64,000 nucleotides of DNA from Volvox africanus (Eukaryota; Chlorophyta; Chlorophyceae; Chlamydomonadales; Volvocaceae): NCBI GenBank assembly GCA_030268105.1, contig BSDZ01000014.1:2004501-2068500 (forward strand). The letters run 5' to 3'. This document shows positions 10,801-21,700 of this stretch, one piece after another; position 1 is the first letter of the stretch, and each line of letters starts with the position of its first letter. The notes beneath the pieces were generated by a model. It had not been told where the DNA came from. It saw only the letters and a program-made list of their open reading frames with translations, and made no database searches. The position numbers and the translations under genes are program-made.

Positions 10801-13473
10801 GCCAACGACCAAACACACACCGTCCGGCTTGGTTGCCCAACGAACCTGATGTGGCGTGGGATGAGAGGAGCATCGGCATTGGAGCGGGAGGGGGGGGAAT
10901 AGGGGAAGAGGAGGGGAGGGGAGGAGAACCGGGGGGGAGGGGAAGTCGGATAAACGAGACATGATAAAACGATACAACAAGACATCATGGGAAGGGGGGG
11001 AAGAGGAGGAGAGGGGACGTGGAGGGGAGGGGAGGGCAGGGAGAGAGGAGGGGAGGGGAAACTGATTCTCGCGTAATTCTCTCCTCATCTCAGATGTGAA
11101 TTCCCAACAGACCCTACCTACCTCGACACTGTATCACCGCCCCTCACACCTGCCGTACAATTGGGCTGAAATGCCCCATGCAGTCCACCACCAAGCGGGT
11201 GGTTAACTGCGTGGTTGGGGCAGTTGCCGTTTCGTTGCCGTCTGGTTGTACGACGAGGCTGCAACCATTAGAATGGACTTCAATACTCTTCAGTGCCGAA
11301 CGCTCCAGAACCACTCCGCCCAGGTCCTCCAGCTTCTGGCGCATTAAGCCGACCAATGCATTGGGCCGTACGCCCAGGTTCAGCACATCGCGGGTCCACA
11401 CTTCCGTCAGCTTGGTGCTGCCGCCGCCGCCGCCGCCACCACCATTCTCATTCTCCGGCTTCCATGCGAAGCCGACGCGAACCGGGTTGAACTAACGCGA
11501 AAAAGGAAGTTCAGGCAAGGTATGACAGTACGGCAATAGGATGGGTTGGATAGGACAGCAATGCGCACAATCGAAGGGCGGGGACTTACAATGAATGTGA
11601 TGTGGCGTGGTGTGATGTGATGTGATGTGATGCACATCTTTTTGTTGGACAGCCGAAAGGGAACTAAGATGAGGGAAAGTGTTTGTAACAGGGCTGCTAA
11701 AGGCGAGGGGGGTTGGCCTGAAGGACGGGTTTGAGGCGGTGTGGTGCGGTGGCGGCAAAACTACCACATACGCAGCTATGGCGATGGACTCAGCAGCTGC
11801 ACCTCGATTGCGACGCAGGCTTCCAGTTCTTCGCGTGTCGCTACGCCCACGTGCTCCAACTCCAGGAGCTCCTGCAGTACAGCATCACCATAATTCGTGC
11901 GTGTGCGTCTATGTGTGTGTCTGTGTGTCTGTGTCTGTGTGTCTGTGTGTCTGTGTCTGTGTGTATTGAACACGATGCAGCCCCCCCCCACCTTCCGGCT
12001 TATGTTCCACTCCTGAGCTCTGCCTCGCAGCGGACCCCGCTCCAGAACCACCACTCTCAGACCCCGCCGGGCCAATGACGCGGCGACAAAGATGCCTGAA
12101 CGCAGTAGCCGCGACACCAGTAACAACTACAGCAGTAGCAGTGGCAGTGGCTGAAATATTGCATGCACCAGGCTGAGGAACGAAATGACAAACATTTTCA
12201 TAGAAAGTTCAAGATTGCATTAAGCCCTTCATCCCCTGTGTCTTCTTGGAAAGCGGTACGGCTCAGGAACCTGGGAAAGGCGCTCCCCTCAAGTCCTCAA
12301 ACTGTTCGACTGATAAAAGGCAGGTTGACCCTACTGAGGCAGTCGCCCCGGAAAAACCCTAAAACCCTGAGTCCAAAGGGTCAACAATATCAAAAACCTT
12401 TTCGGCCATGCTCGGCCCGCCCCCAACTGCACAAAAGATTCCAACCTCAGCCGGCCCAACATACCTTTTCCCTCCTTCCGAAACCAAACTAAACCCCACT
12501 CCTAAACCCCACTTCTGAAACCAAACTAAACTAAACCCACCGAGGGTGCCTCCACACACAACGACATCGTAATCGGGCACTGCCTGCAGCGGTTGCGTTG
12601 ACTCACGGACAAATTGAGGCGCGGGGCCGGTAGGAGGCTCCCCCTGCAGGGGCGTGTCGGGTGAAACGAAGAGCGAGGAGCACCTTTAATATCTATAACA
12701 AGGGGAAGCAGCGGCGGGATGTCAATCTGCATGTCCGCTGATTGGTTGCTGTAGTACATCCATGTCGCCATCCGGCGAAGTCTCCATCATGCTCGGGTGA
12801 TTCTCTTCGGACTCCATTTCCTTCTCCCAGAAGGTAGCTGTTGGCCGATATCGGGACATCGGGTATTCACCCCCATGAACATAGCAAACTTCCATGCCCA
12901 CGTGCGAATCGACAGGTTCCACAAAACAAATACATGGAGCAAGTCCTACAGGTGCGGCCTAAATTCCTGCAAGGCTGCCTTGGGCCTTTTCCCATCCGGG
13001 CCTCCTACCACCTAGCCCTTTATAGCGCATTTGAAGCCGCAGCGATGATGCGAGGGCAGGTAAGGATACATGTGATGATGTCGCCCTTCTCTTACCCGCA
13101 GCCTTGCCCATTGCTCTTCCGCGGCCTGGAAAGCAGCGTATGTGGTACGACCGCCAGCGCCCTGCGCCTGCGCATCCGCTTCTAGAGCATCCAATTGATC
13201 GAAAATTCGTTTTGTGATGAGAGAGGAAGTCGCCGTGCCGCTGGCGGCAGCGGATTTGCACCAAACCGCGCGAATGCGTGCAGGGCCAACGACCTAGGAG
13301 GTTTTGGACACCTAGGTTGATGTAAGTTTGAAACACAGATTTATCAACCTAGAAGACACTCTTACCAAAGAAGCGTGCGATCGGGTCGTTTGGGGTGCAA
13401 CAGGCGTGCAAGGATAATTACTTCCTCGTTGGGACGCAAGCCGCGTCCTCTGGACAGTCGATCCTATATTCAT
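7859..13473 (-). CDS. FAD-dependent oxidoreductase, lycopene-cyclase-like family
   Basis: Thirteen phase-matched exons encode 632 residues: 13473-13366, 13293-13096, 12643-12541, 12095-11992, 11871-11803, 11491-11150, 10845-10712, 10298-10151, 9806-9715, 9479-9379, 8978-8827, 8548-8489 and 8146-7859. The first exon resembles a plastid transit peptide. A dinucleotide-binding fold starts with YDVVVCGGTLGG (from about residue 127). RVVVLERG ends the second strand and EWNISRK follows. Later landmarks are FNPVRVGF, a strand ending VVDCMGHFSP, FWEAFPA with DRTTYMFTY, and the FAD-closing motif VGDASGLQSPLSFGGFG. The order matches my memory of plant proteins annotated as lycopene beta/epsilon cyclase family (Arabidopsis AT2G32640 type), which are distinct from true cyclases. 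A plastid redox enzyme is likely; the substrate is unknown. Confidence 0.88.
9619..9700. repeat. ACATACGCAT-type microsatellite
   Basis: Imperfect tandem units of ACACATACGCAT fill part of the intron between 9715 and 9479 of the FAD oxidoreductase gene, close to the donor side. Confidence 0.85.
10412..10566. repeat. TATATGGATTGC minisatellite plus TG/TA runs
   Basis: Four near-copies of a 12-mer ending GGATTGCTATAT are followed by TATA and then TGTG runs. All of it lies in the intron between 10712 and 10298 of the FAD oxidoreductase gene. Confidence 0.85.
11896..11967. repeat. GTGTCT microsatellite
   Basis: Tandem GTGTCT and GTGTGTCT units lie in the intron between 11992 and 11871 of the FAD oxidoreductase gene. 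Confidence 0.85.
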
Positions 13474-14994
13474 GTAGATAAACCTATATAGGAAAAAAAT
13501 AGATGATCAAGTATATCAAATGTTATGTGCAATATATGTTATGAAGCCCGCTGCTCGAGCGACTGGTGGTGATACACACGCACAGGAAAGCTACCACCGC
13601 AATCTTGCAATTCCCTGTTTACATGAATTAAGTCTAAGTGAAAAAATATGCCATTCTTATTACCAATCGCCAACCGCGTATCGTGAAGATATGAATCCCG
13701 GTTTTGATAGTTGCCTTTGTCCCGATGGGGACCCCATGTCTGGATCACACGACCAGCATTCATTTTGAAAATAGGTTTCTCACGTGCATAGGTTTGTTCA
13801 CATTCTTGAGTGGGGCTTTCTGACCGAGAGTTAGGGGCAGACGCCTCGCTTCTCCATGGCCAGGGAGCATCAATTCAAGCTCAAGCCCATACATCCCTGT
13901 GAAGTGCACGAGGGGAAGGTCTGTTGAAGTCAGCAAAGCGCCCGGCCCCTCCTGGGCCGTATTACTTGCTCTGACATTCTTTCATATATGAGTGTTGCTC
14001 ACATTCCAACGAGGTCTGATGCTCTCCTAAAAAAGCCGCCATCAAGATATTTCTGAAAACGCAGCCCGTAACGATCGATGTGGCCATATCGTGCCGGAAC
14101 CTGTTTAAATCTCTCTCCATCAGGCCCCTTGAAACCTTTATTTCCGTGTGAGCGCGGGGCCAAGAATGGGCGCCAACCCAATCACCGAAGGAGCTGAAGG
14201 AAGCATGGTTATTTTACAAGGCGCCTGCCCACCACACTGATGAGGATAGTGGTTTACCCGTACAACCTGACTGACGACTGAAGGCTGACGAGCGGCGCCC
14301 TGACCATCTCCAAGCACAAGATACCAGATACCAACGATGACTTATCCTGAACCCGTAAACGCTGCAGCACTTACTGCCCTCAGCCCCTGGTCCATACAAA
14401 AATGGGGCTCGAGGTCAGCGGCACTGCAGACTTGCCCTCATTGTCAAACTCCACCATCTCTCTCCGCAAACCGACTCCAGCCCATTACTCGACCGCAACC
14501 AAGCCCCAACGCACATGTCTGCACTCCCAGAACGGGGCTACGCGCCACTTTTGAAACACGTGATGTGTTAGCCACCTTTGCCACGTGTAAATTTGAGGTG
14601 CGACGACGAACCAGGAAGGATAGGACCAGACCAGGATAGGAGTGGAAAAGGAATGCTGAACATTTCTGCGGCCGCCAACAGACGCACACTCAGTCCAGTC
14701 GATGAACGCCCCCCGCAGGTCGCGGCGCTGTAGCCACTTCAAGCCTTATATGATGTACTTGCCGTGCACAGGGCGGTCACGAAAAGGAGCAATCGGCCTT
14801 ATTCGTGCTCCCTGCCTTGTCAATGACCCCGACTCACAGAAACGATGATTCATAGAAACGGACACGCCAACGCGGCTGGCCGCAAGAGTGTGTGCCGATG
14901 ACCCCGCCTCATTCAGGATTTATCCGCGTACAGTGAGGCAGATTCCTGCATTTGACGAACCAAGCTGATCCTGGCCCACAGCCTGACCCACCGC
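13474..14994. other. Intergenic: FAD gene promoter and bS15c 3' region
   Basis: No gene is supported here. The right part should hold the 3' untranslated region of bS15c; TTACA at 14214-14218 is a possible minus-strand TGTAA signal. The left part should hold the promoter of the FAD oxidoreductase gene. Two minus-strand open frames (about 14181-13999 and 14742-14485) look mildly protein-like but have no start, no partner exons and no recognised motif. Confidence 0.45.
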
Positions 14995-16097
14995 TTACAC
15001 TGCCGTCGCCTCCTTTTGACGGGCAGCCCCGCGTGTGTCACCGACCACGACGGAGCGAATATTGAACTCCTTCACCAGCTTGTCGTACATTGACCTGCAG
15101 CCGGGATACAACCATACCCGAGGCTAACTTAAGGCCAATGAAAATGTGCTGTTGAGCAGGAGACTTTAGCATTATTGTCAAGCAAGCTCAGCGTTCCCAA
15201 TTTTGTCCAAAGCAGTGCAATTTACGCCATAACAGCGATGATTTTCAGGCAAGCAACGATAAGTCAAAAAGGCCTCTTATTCTTCTACACGATTGTCCCC
15301 CCGCGTGTACCCTGCTACATCGGCACCTGACGTATCGAGAAGTCAGATGACTGACTTCTAATGCAGATTGTTTCATGTATAGGACGGAGCTCCATTTACA
15401 GACGGGATGACCCATATTGCAAAAAGCTCACACCCGCGCGACCTCCCCTCACAATCTTGGGCATTGACAGATCGCCCCTTCACCCGCGTTTCCTGCTGCT
15501 TAGTATCGAAATCCCAGCACGGCGAAAATCCTCCAGTTTTGCTTCACCCGCCTAAAGCACATTTTCAGTGACCACGCACCTGTCCTCTCTGTAAAGGTAC
15601 TGCAGCAGCGACTTGCGCTGGCCGAGAACCGCCTCCAGGCCTCGGCGAGCGGCGAAGTCCTTGCGATTTTGCGCCAAGTGTTTGCTAATTTGGACGATGC
15701 GAGCAGTCAGGCGAGCCACCTGCACCTCTGTTGAACCTGCATCTCCATCATGACGCTTAAACGCCTCAATCTTGCTGAGGTCAATATTTTCCTTGTTCTT
15801 GAACGAGTTGCTGCGATTCCAAGAGATTCAGGGCGGCGGTATGAAGCTCCAAGCATGGAAATACATGAAACCCGGGCATCAATCATAACTGCAATAATCT
15901 CACCACACGGCCAGGCGAACGCGGCTAGGCGCTGCCATACGGACCGGCCGGACCACAGCGGCCTTGCCGAACACGCCTGCGAGGAAGAAGGTCCGAGTCA
16001 AAGCAATCGATCGATCAAATATGTGAATTGCAATATATAGTAGTGTGAATGATGCAGGTCGCTTTCGTCCCTGACCTGACTTGCAAACAAGTGCCAT
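14995..16097 (-). CDS. PRPS15: Plastid ribosomal protein bS15c
   Basis: Four exons (16097-16076, 15976-15904, 15810-15580, 15094-14995) join in phase to give 141 residues. MALVCKSG plus an Arg- and Ala-rich stretch of about 35 residues resembles a chloroplast transit peptide. The S15 core follows: [21 protein letters not shown], then [37 protein letters not shown], and the C-terminal helix starting [13 protein letters not shown]. These are the classic helices by which S15 binds 16S rRNA early in assembly of the small-subunit platform. Plastid rather than mitochondrial location is inferred from the leader and from its divergent partner, uL13c. The sequence GTGTAA at the stop itself contains TGTAA. 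Confidence 0.92.
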
Positions 16098-16358
16098 GTC
16101 TGAGCCCTGTGGAAGTTGTCCTGGGATTAGCCGGTGAGAGCGATTTAGCACGATGAGTTCTATGATACTAGAGAGCACCCCTCAGTGGTGGCGACCACAC
16201 TAATGAGAACGCCACGCCGTACAACTTTTTCGTGGTCGCGCCGCCCCCCGGTCATGGCGGTGTGTTATTTTCATTAGCTAGCCCTCTATTCTTTTGCTTT
16301 CATACAGAACTACGACTGCAATTACAGGGTCGTAGATTGCAATATAGGCAAGAGCACA
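16098..16358. promoter_or_regulatory. Divergent promoter of bS15c and uL13c
   Basis: Only 261 bp separate the two start codons, so both 5' untranslated regions and promoters must lie here. GCGACCAC at 16191-16198 and its reverse complement GTGGTCGC at 16232-16239 form an inverted pair near the centre. No clear TATA box was seen. Confidence 0.75.
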
Positions 16359-17639
16359 ATGGCCCTTACTAGCAAGTTCGCCAGGCAGACGAAGTTTACT
16401 TCTCAGAGGCGTGATGCAATTGTAAGCTTCATAAGCTCCGGTTAACCTCCTTTGATGTAATAGTTTAATGCCTCGGCCGCCCTAAGCTAAGTATGCAGTT
16501 GGACCTTACTTGCCTCTCCTCTCTGCTTTTCCCTGCAGCGCATCGCCTTTCAGGGTAGCCGCCTCGCAGCTTCAGTAGCTTCAGTTCCGCGTTCTCGGAC
16601 GGCGAGCTCGATTGTTTGCCAGGGTGAGGCTCACAGGACATATAGGGCCGCATTCGTGTCACGATCCTGGAAGCTCAGTGGCAAATTTGAGTCACAAGAT
16701 AGCACTGATTTTCCTGAAGGATTCGGACATGGTCATGCGCTAACGGGACCTGTACGCGTGCATCCTTGTGCGCAGCGGCCATCGAGTACAGGGGCGACCT
16801 GCTAAACAAGTCATACTATCCCACTCTTGCCGACACTGCAAATGTGAACAAGCGTTGGTATGTAATCGATGCCGAAGGCCAAACTCTGGGTCGGCTCGCC
16901 ACCCTTGCTGCGACGTATATCCGGTAAGCACGATTTGTGTTGTCTGGTCTAATATTTTAAATGCCTAGCTTTCGACGTCGAGAGTTACTGACAGCCGGGG
17001 TCCCTTACCACGGGGTGTACAGGGGCAAGCATCTCCCGACGTACACCCCATCTATGGATATGGGCGCGTACGTTATCGTTATTAATGCCGATAAGGTCGT
17101 CGTGTCGGGCAAAAAGTCTTCCCAGAAGACGTATTTCCGCCACGTTACTGGCCGGCCAGGCTCGTACACAGTCGAGACCTTCACCGAGCTCCAAAAGGTG
17201 AATTTGGGACGGGGCTGCCTAGGCCTAGGTCAGCCAGGAGGAGGGATTGAGGAAAATTAGGGGGCGACGGTTGGGTTGGGAGCGCGTTGGGATTGAGGAA
17301 GTTTAAGTGAGGGCAGCTGACCATAAATGTTACCCGTAGCGAGGTCCGCAGTACCATTCTATGTATTTTGACATTTTCGCTTCCTTCCAGCATGGGTAAT
17401 TAAGCGGTTGCGGGCCGCCCTCTGTGCAGAGGCTTCCAGAGCGCATCATTGAGCGAGCCGTGAAGGGGATGCTGCCGAAGGGTGCGCTGGGTCGCGATAT
17501 TCGGATGCATCTGAAGGTCTACAAGGGCACGAAACACGACCACGAGGCGCAGCAGCCCCAGGATATCACCACGGAGATCAGCATTAAGCCTAGGGAAGGA
17601 CCTGGCGCTCAGCTGCTGGCTGCCAAAAAAGCGGCGTGA
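16359..17639 (+). CDS. PRPL13: Plastid ribosomal protein uL13c
   Basis: Five exons (16359-16421, 16539-16623, 16776-16923, 17023-17197, 17430-17639) join in phase to give 226 residues. The first 50 or so residues ([13 protein letters not shown] onward) are rich in Ser, Arg and Ala and acidic-poor, as expected of a plastid transit peptide. The mature part carries the L13 signature: [17 protein letters not shown], then [32 protein letters not shown], and [17 protein letters not shown] followed by [16 protein letters not shown]. This matches bacterial-type L13, which binds 23S rRNA early in large-subunit assembly. An extension of about 25 residues follows the bacterial end. The start is the first ATG in frame with the leader. 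Confidence 0.95.
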
Positions 17640-17767
17640 GCGAGATGACGAGAGATTTCGAGCGCGGACTGCTAGGGTGTTAGTTTGCGCAAAGACTTGG
17701 AAGGGTGCTAGCGACGGTGCGGATCTTCAAGGTGAAATCTGATTATTCATGTGCTGTGAGGAGGTTC

Positions 17768-17772
17768 TGTAA
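17768..17772 (+). terminator. TGTAA polyadenylation signal of uL13c
   Basis: First TGTAA downstream of the uL13c stop codon, at a typical distance for volvocine 3' ends. Confidence 0.55.
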
Positions 17773-18702
17773 GGAGACGTGGACTTGAGGACTGTAGGTA
17801 GGCTTTAGGTTTTGAGGTTTATAGTGCTATCTTTAAGGACTTATGTGTCCTGTGGGCAAGAATTGCATCCCGAGCACATTGATTGACAATTATCCTATAA
17901 TACTCTCTTCACTCGTCTACTGTCTCACCGATTTTCCTGCAACGGTGTAAGGTGTGGCAAAACCTCTAATTGACCAACAGACAAGCACATACAAGTCGTG
18001 GTTTTGACAGTCGGTGGCAGTGGCAGTCGGTGGCGTATTTTTAGCTACATGGCTCAGAGAAAACATCATACAGCTTCCCCGGTCATGCACGGCAAATTCG
18101 ATGTGTCAATGATTGCCATTACCTCGCATGATCACACAGCTGCTGGTAAAAAGTATAATGTTTACAGGTGCCTAGGCACCGAATAGATTGTCATCGCGTG
18201 CATTATTGCGTACAACATTAGAACCGCTTCCACATACGAAAAGTAACATGAGGCGACGTTATGATCAATGAAAAAAGTTATTGTCTGTCATGCTTGTTAG
18301 GATCCACAAATCGTCTTCCATGTTGTGAGGAGCGTGTCCAGCAGCAATGTCATCTAGAGCATCATTTCTGTGCACCTTGGTAAAGGAGACAACGCACCTA
18401 TCGGAGTGTCTTCATAGCAATCAAAAGCAAACGGATTGAACCATCATACACACAAACATCACAAACACACATCAGCCCCGCTTTGAACAGTTCTTGGCAA
18501 CATACTCGCCGACACCCCACAGCACCCCCCACCCCCATTATAAACGCTAGCGACCACTCGACCCCTGCGACTGAGTACCAACTGGTCAAGGTGTGCGGTG
18601 TTCGCCAAGGCACCCTTGATCCTGCTGTTACTTCACGCATGCATGCCACATCCAGACATGCTCCCAACCCTTATGACCGCTACCTCTCTTTTTAATCGTA
18701 AA

Positions 18703-18707
18703 TTACA
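18703..18707 (-). terminator. TGTAA polyadenylation signal of SANT corepressor
   Basis: TTACA on the plus strand, 40 nt past the minus-strand stop at 18747, reads TGTAA for the corepressor transcript. Confidence 0.5.
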
Positions 18708-18746
18708 AAAGTACAAAAAAACGTACTACGCGACACCGCACTTCCC

Positions 18747-21700
18747 CTATTTCTCGCCCTGCTGTTGCGACTGCTGCTGCAGCAACAAACTCAGGTTCAG
18801 TGTCGCCCGCGGTGCCAGAGAGGCCAGTTGTTCCCCGAATGTTGGCCCGAGCCAACCGGCCGCCCCCGAGGAACCCGCCCCCGGCTGCAAGCTTATGTAC
18901 TGAGGCCCACCAGAGGCCCCCAAGCCCACCTCCTGACCTGCTGCTGCAAGCAGCCGCTCAAGGCTCGCTGTGCCCGCCCCTCCAACGCCGAAAATGCCGC
19001 CACCGGCCTGCCCCCCAGCAGCCTGCGCAACCAGGCCGCGGCCTCCGCCCAACGAAGAGATCAGGTCCATAAGGGAAACGCTTTGCCCCTGCCCTCCCAT
19101 GACTACTTGGGATGCCAGCGATGCGTTTAGCGGAACGCGTGGCACACTCCCGCCAATCGCCCCACCGGCCACGATGCCGCCTCCACCTCCCACCTCTTGT
19201 TGCTGTTGATGCTGCTGCTGTGAACTTGCAGGAGCTGACTGCAAAGGCATCAACCGCAGCACATTACCGCTGCCACCGCCGGCATTCCCACTGCCGGCAG
19301 CAGACCCGCCGACTGCACCGCCACCTGCTCCTGCAAGCACCTGTAACCCGCCAGCTAAAGGGCCCAGGTTCAGAGGCTGCACTGAGTTATTGGTCGCTGA
19401 CGCCGATGCCCCCCTCTGCTGTGGCTCCCGGCCGCGCTGCTCGCGGAGCTGCTGGTACGCCACCGAACGCAGCCCCGAGGTGCCGCCAGACAGCGCATTC
19501 CCTGCTTGCTGTTGTTGCTGCTGATGCAGTTGTAACAGCAAGTGCTGGGCTATGGTGTCGTCTCCGAGGAGGATCCTGGCAGCAGCGTTTCCGTCTCCAA
19601 TTCGCGTGCTCGTCATCAAACCAGACGGCAGCCCTAGGTCCAGCCCTTGCAGTGGCAGCTGCTGCACGTCCTTACTGACCCGCTTCTGCCGCTTGGGCGC
19701 AGGCTCACCGGCATCATTGAATCCTGCATCAGGCTGCGTCTTGGCGTCGCTCTGCCGGTCGGCCCAAGAATCCCGCGGCAGTAGCATATGTAGGCTAATC
19801 GGCCCGCCTCCAGCACCGACCGCGGGTCCCGTCTCACCACTCCCACGGGTTGACCAACAGGCGGTGCTTCCGACGCCACCAGCAGCAGCTGAGGCCGCGG
19901 CGGCTGCAAGAGCTGCCGCCATTTCACCCCCGTTGCCGGGCCCCGCACCGCCACAACCCCCCAGGCTGATGCCATTCTCCATTAAAGAAGCCAAAATCGC
20001 TGACGGACCGGCCGAGCTGATATCCAGCGACAGCGTAGCACCTTGTGACGGCGCCGCAAGATCGAGGGCCTGGGAGGTGGGTTGCGCCACGCTCCCTCCC
20101 CCTCCTCCTCCTCCAGCACCTCCTCCTCCCACACCCGCCGTGTATTGCGATTGCTGGCCTTGCTGCTGATGCGGGTTCTGCTGCAGAATGTTGCTGATGA
20201 GCTCCGAGACAGCCGCGGAGAGGCCTTCAGAGCTAAGGGGCGCCTCCTGTTGCGCCATTCCACGCGATGGAAGTTGTGACGGGGCGGACGCCGTGGGCTG
20301 TGCCAGTGACTCACGATCCCGGTCACGGTCACGGAGCGTCCGATCTGATCGCTCCATCAGTGCACCCGAGAGGGCTTGGAGCTGCAAGGCCGACAAGGTT
20401 GATAGACTGACGTCTTGCAGCATCAGGCCCGACCCGCTGGATGGGCCTCGGTCCCGATCCCGGTCCCGGTCCCGGTCACGCTCGCGCTCACGCTCACACT
20501 GATCCCAATCCCGCTCACGGTCATGGTCACGGTCACGGTCCATGAGCCCCAACAAGTTCTCGAGATTAAGTGCCTGGACTTTAACCGGCATATTGTGCTG
20601 CTGGTGGTGTTGCTGCTGTGGCGCCTGTCCAGCACCGGAAAACAGACTCGGTGCACTGCTGCCACCACCGCCGGCGCTGACGGTCGGTAGGTGCAGGGCG
20701 TGGATCGGTCCGCCCAAGGCGCCGAGCGAACCTCGCCCCAGGGGAAGAGCCTGCATGGGCAGATGAACAAGCACAAAGAGAAGGCTCAAACATACCGTGC
20801 ATATTTGAAAAGTAAAGGACGACATCGAGGCATAGGCCCTACAAAACCTATATCACGAAGAGAGGGTTAGTGCATAAGATCTGAAAGCTTATCGGAAAAT
20901 ATCGGAAAACGCCAATCAGAAAATATTAACACCACCGTATTCCTTCTCCCAGTGACTATCCAAGGAAGATTCCAGAAAATCCCAGTGTGCACAGTGTGCC
21001 CACCACCCAACGATTGAGAACCATTAGCAACAAGGAGGGTACTCTTTTTAAATGGTGCAAGCCACGTCATGCGGAACGGAAAGCCCGCCCCAGGGCTTCA
21101 ATACCGGCTGAAACACCAGCCGTGAGGTTCTATAGCGACAGTAGCCCAACCCCTGCTCATGAGCTTTGCCAAACATGCATGCAGATGCAAGGAGTACAAA
21201 ATTAGCATATAATACATGACATGTAATACCCTCTCACATCGTCACTGTCCCGAACACCGAGCGCCTGGCCTCCAGACGAGCCGCCGGAGGTCGGCCCTGC
21301 CTGGAGCTCCGAAAGGCTAGTGAGCAGCTGCAACAGCGCGGCGGTGCTTGCGGGCGCGTTCACGCTTCCGCCTCCACCGGGCCCGCTCCCTGCCAAGGGA
21401 ACCAGGTCGTGGTCCCGGTCGCGCGTGAGCAAGTGCTGTGGGGCTTGGGCGCCGCTGCTGGCGCCATAGGCGTGGGCCAATGCTTGGAGATCCATGACGG
21501 GCGGTAGCACTGGTGAAGCGCCGCCACTTGTATCACCGCGTGGCGGCGACACGTCACCAGAAAGGGAGCCAAGCTCCAGGCCACCCCCCTGGGACGGAAT
21601 CGGGCCACCGGCCTGGCGCTTGATGGGACGCGGTTGATCGTCATCACCGTAAGCGTCGTCAAACGCACGGCTGTTCCCACCGGTGACGGCAGCCACAGTA

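Larger units (their letters stand above)
17640..18746. other. Intergenic between convergent uL13c and SANT corepressor genes
   Basis: Two 3' untranslated regions meet here. TGTAA at 17768-17772 follows the uL13c stop by about 130 nt, and TTACA at 18703-18707 (TGTAA on the minus strand) follows the corepressor stop by about 40 nt. I see no gene in the roughly 900 bp between. Confidence 0.6.

Noticed and set aside
14485..14742. Minus-strand frame with a protein-like stretch near WLQRRDLRGAFIDW
   Set aside because: No start, no phase-compatible neighbour and no family resemblance between bS15c and the FAD gene.
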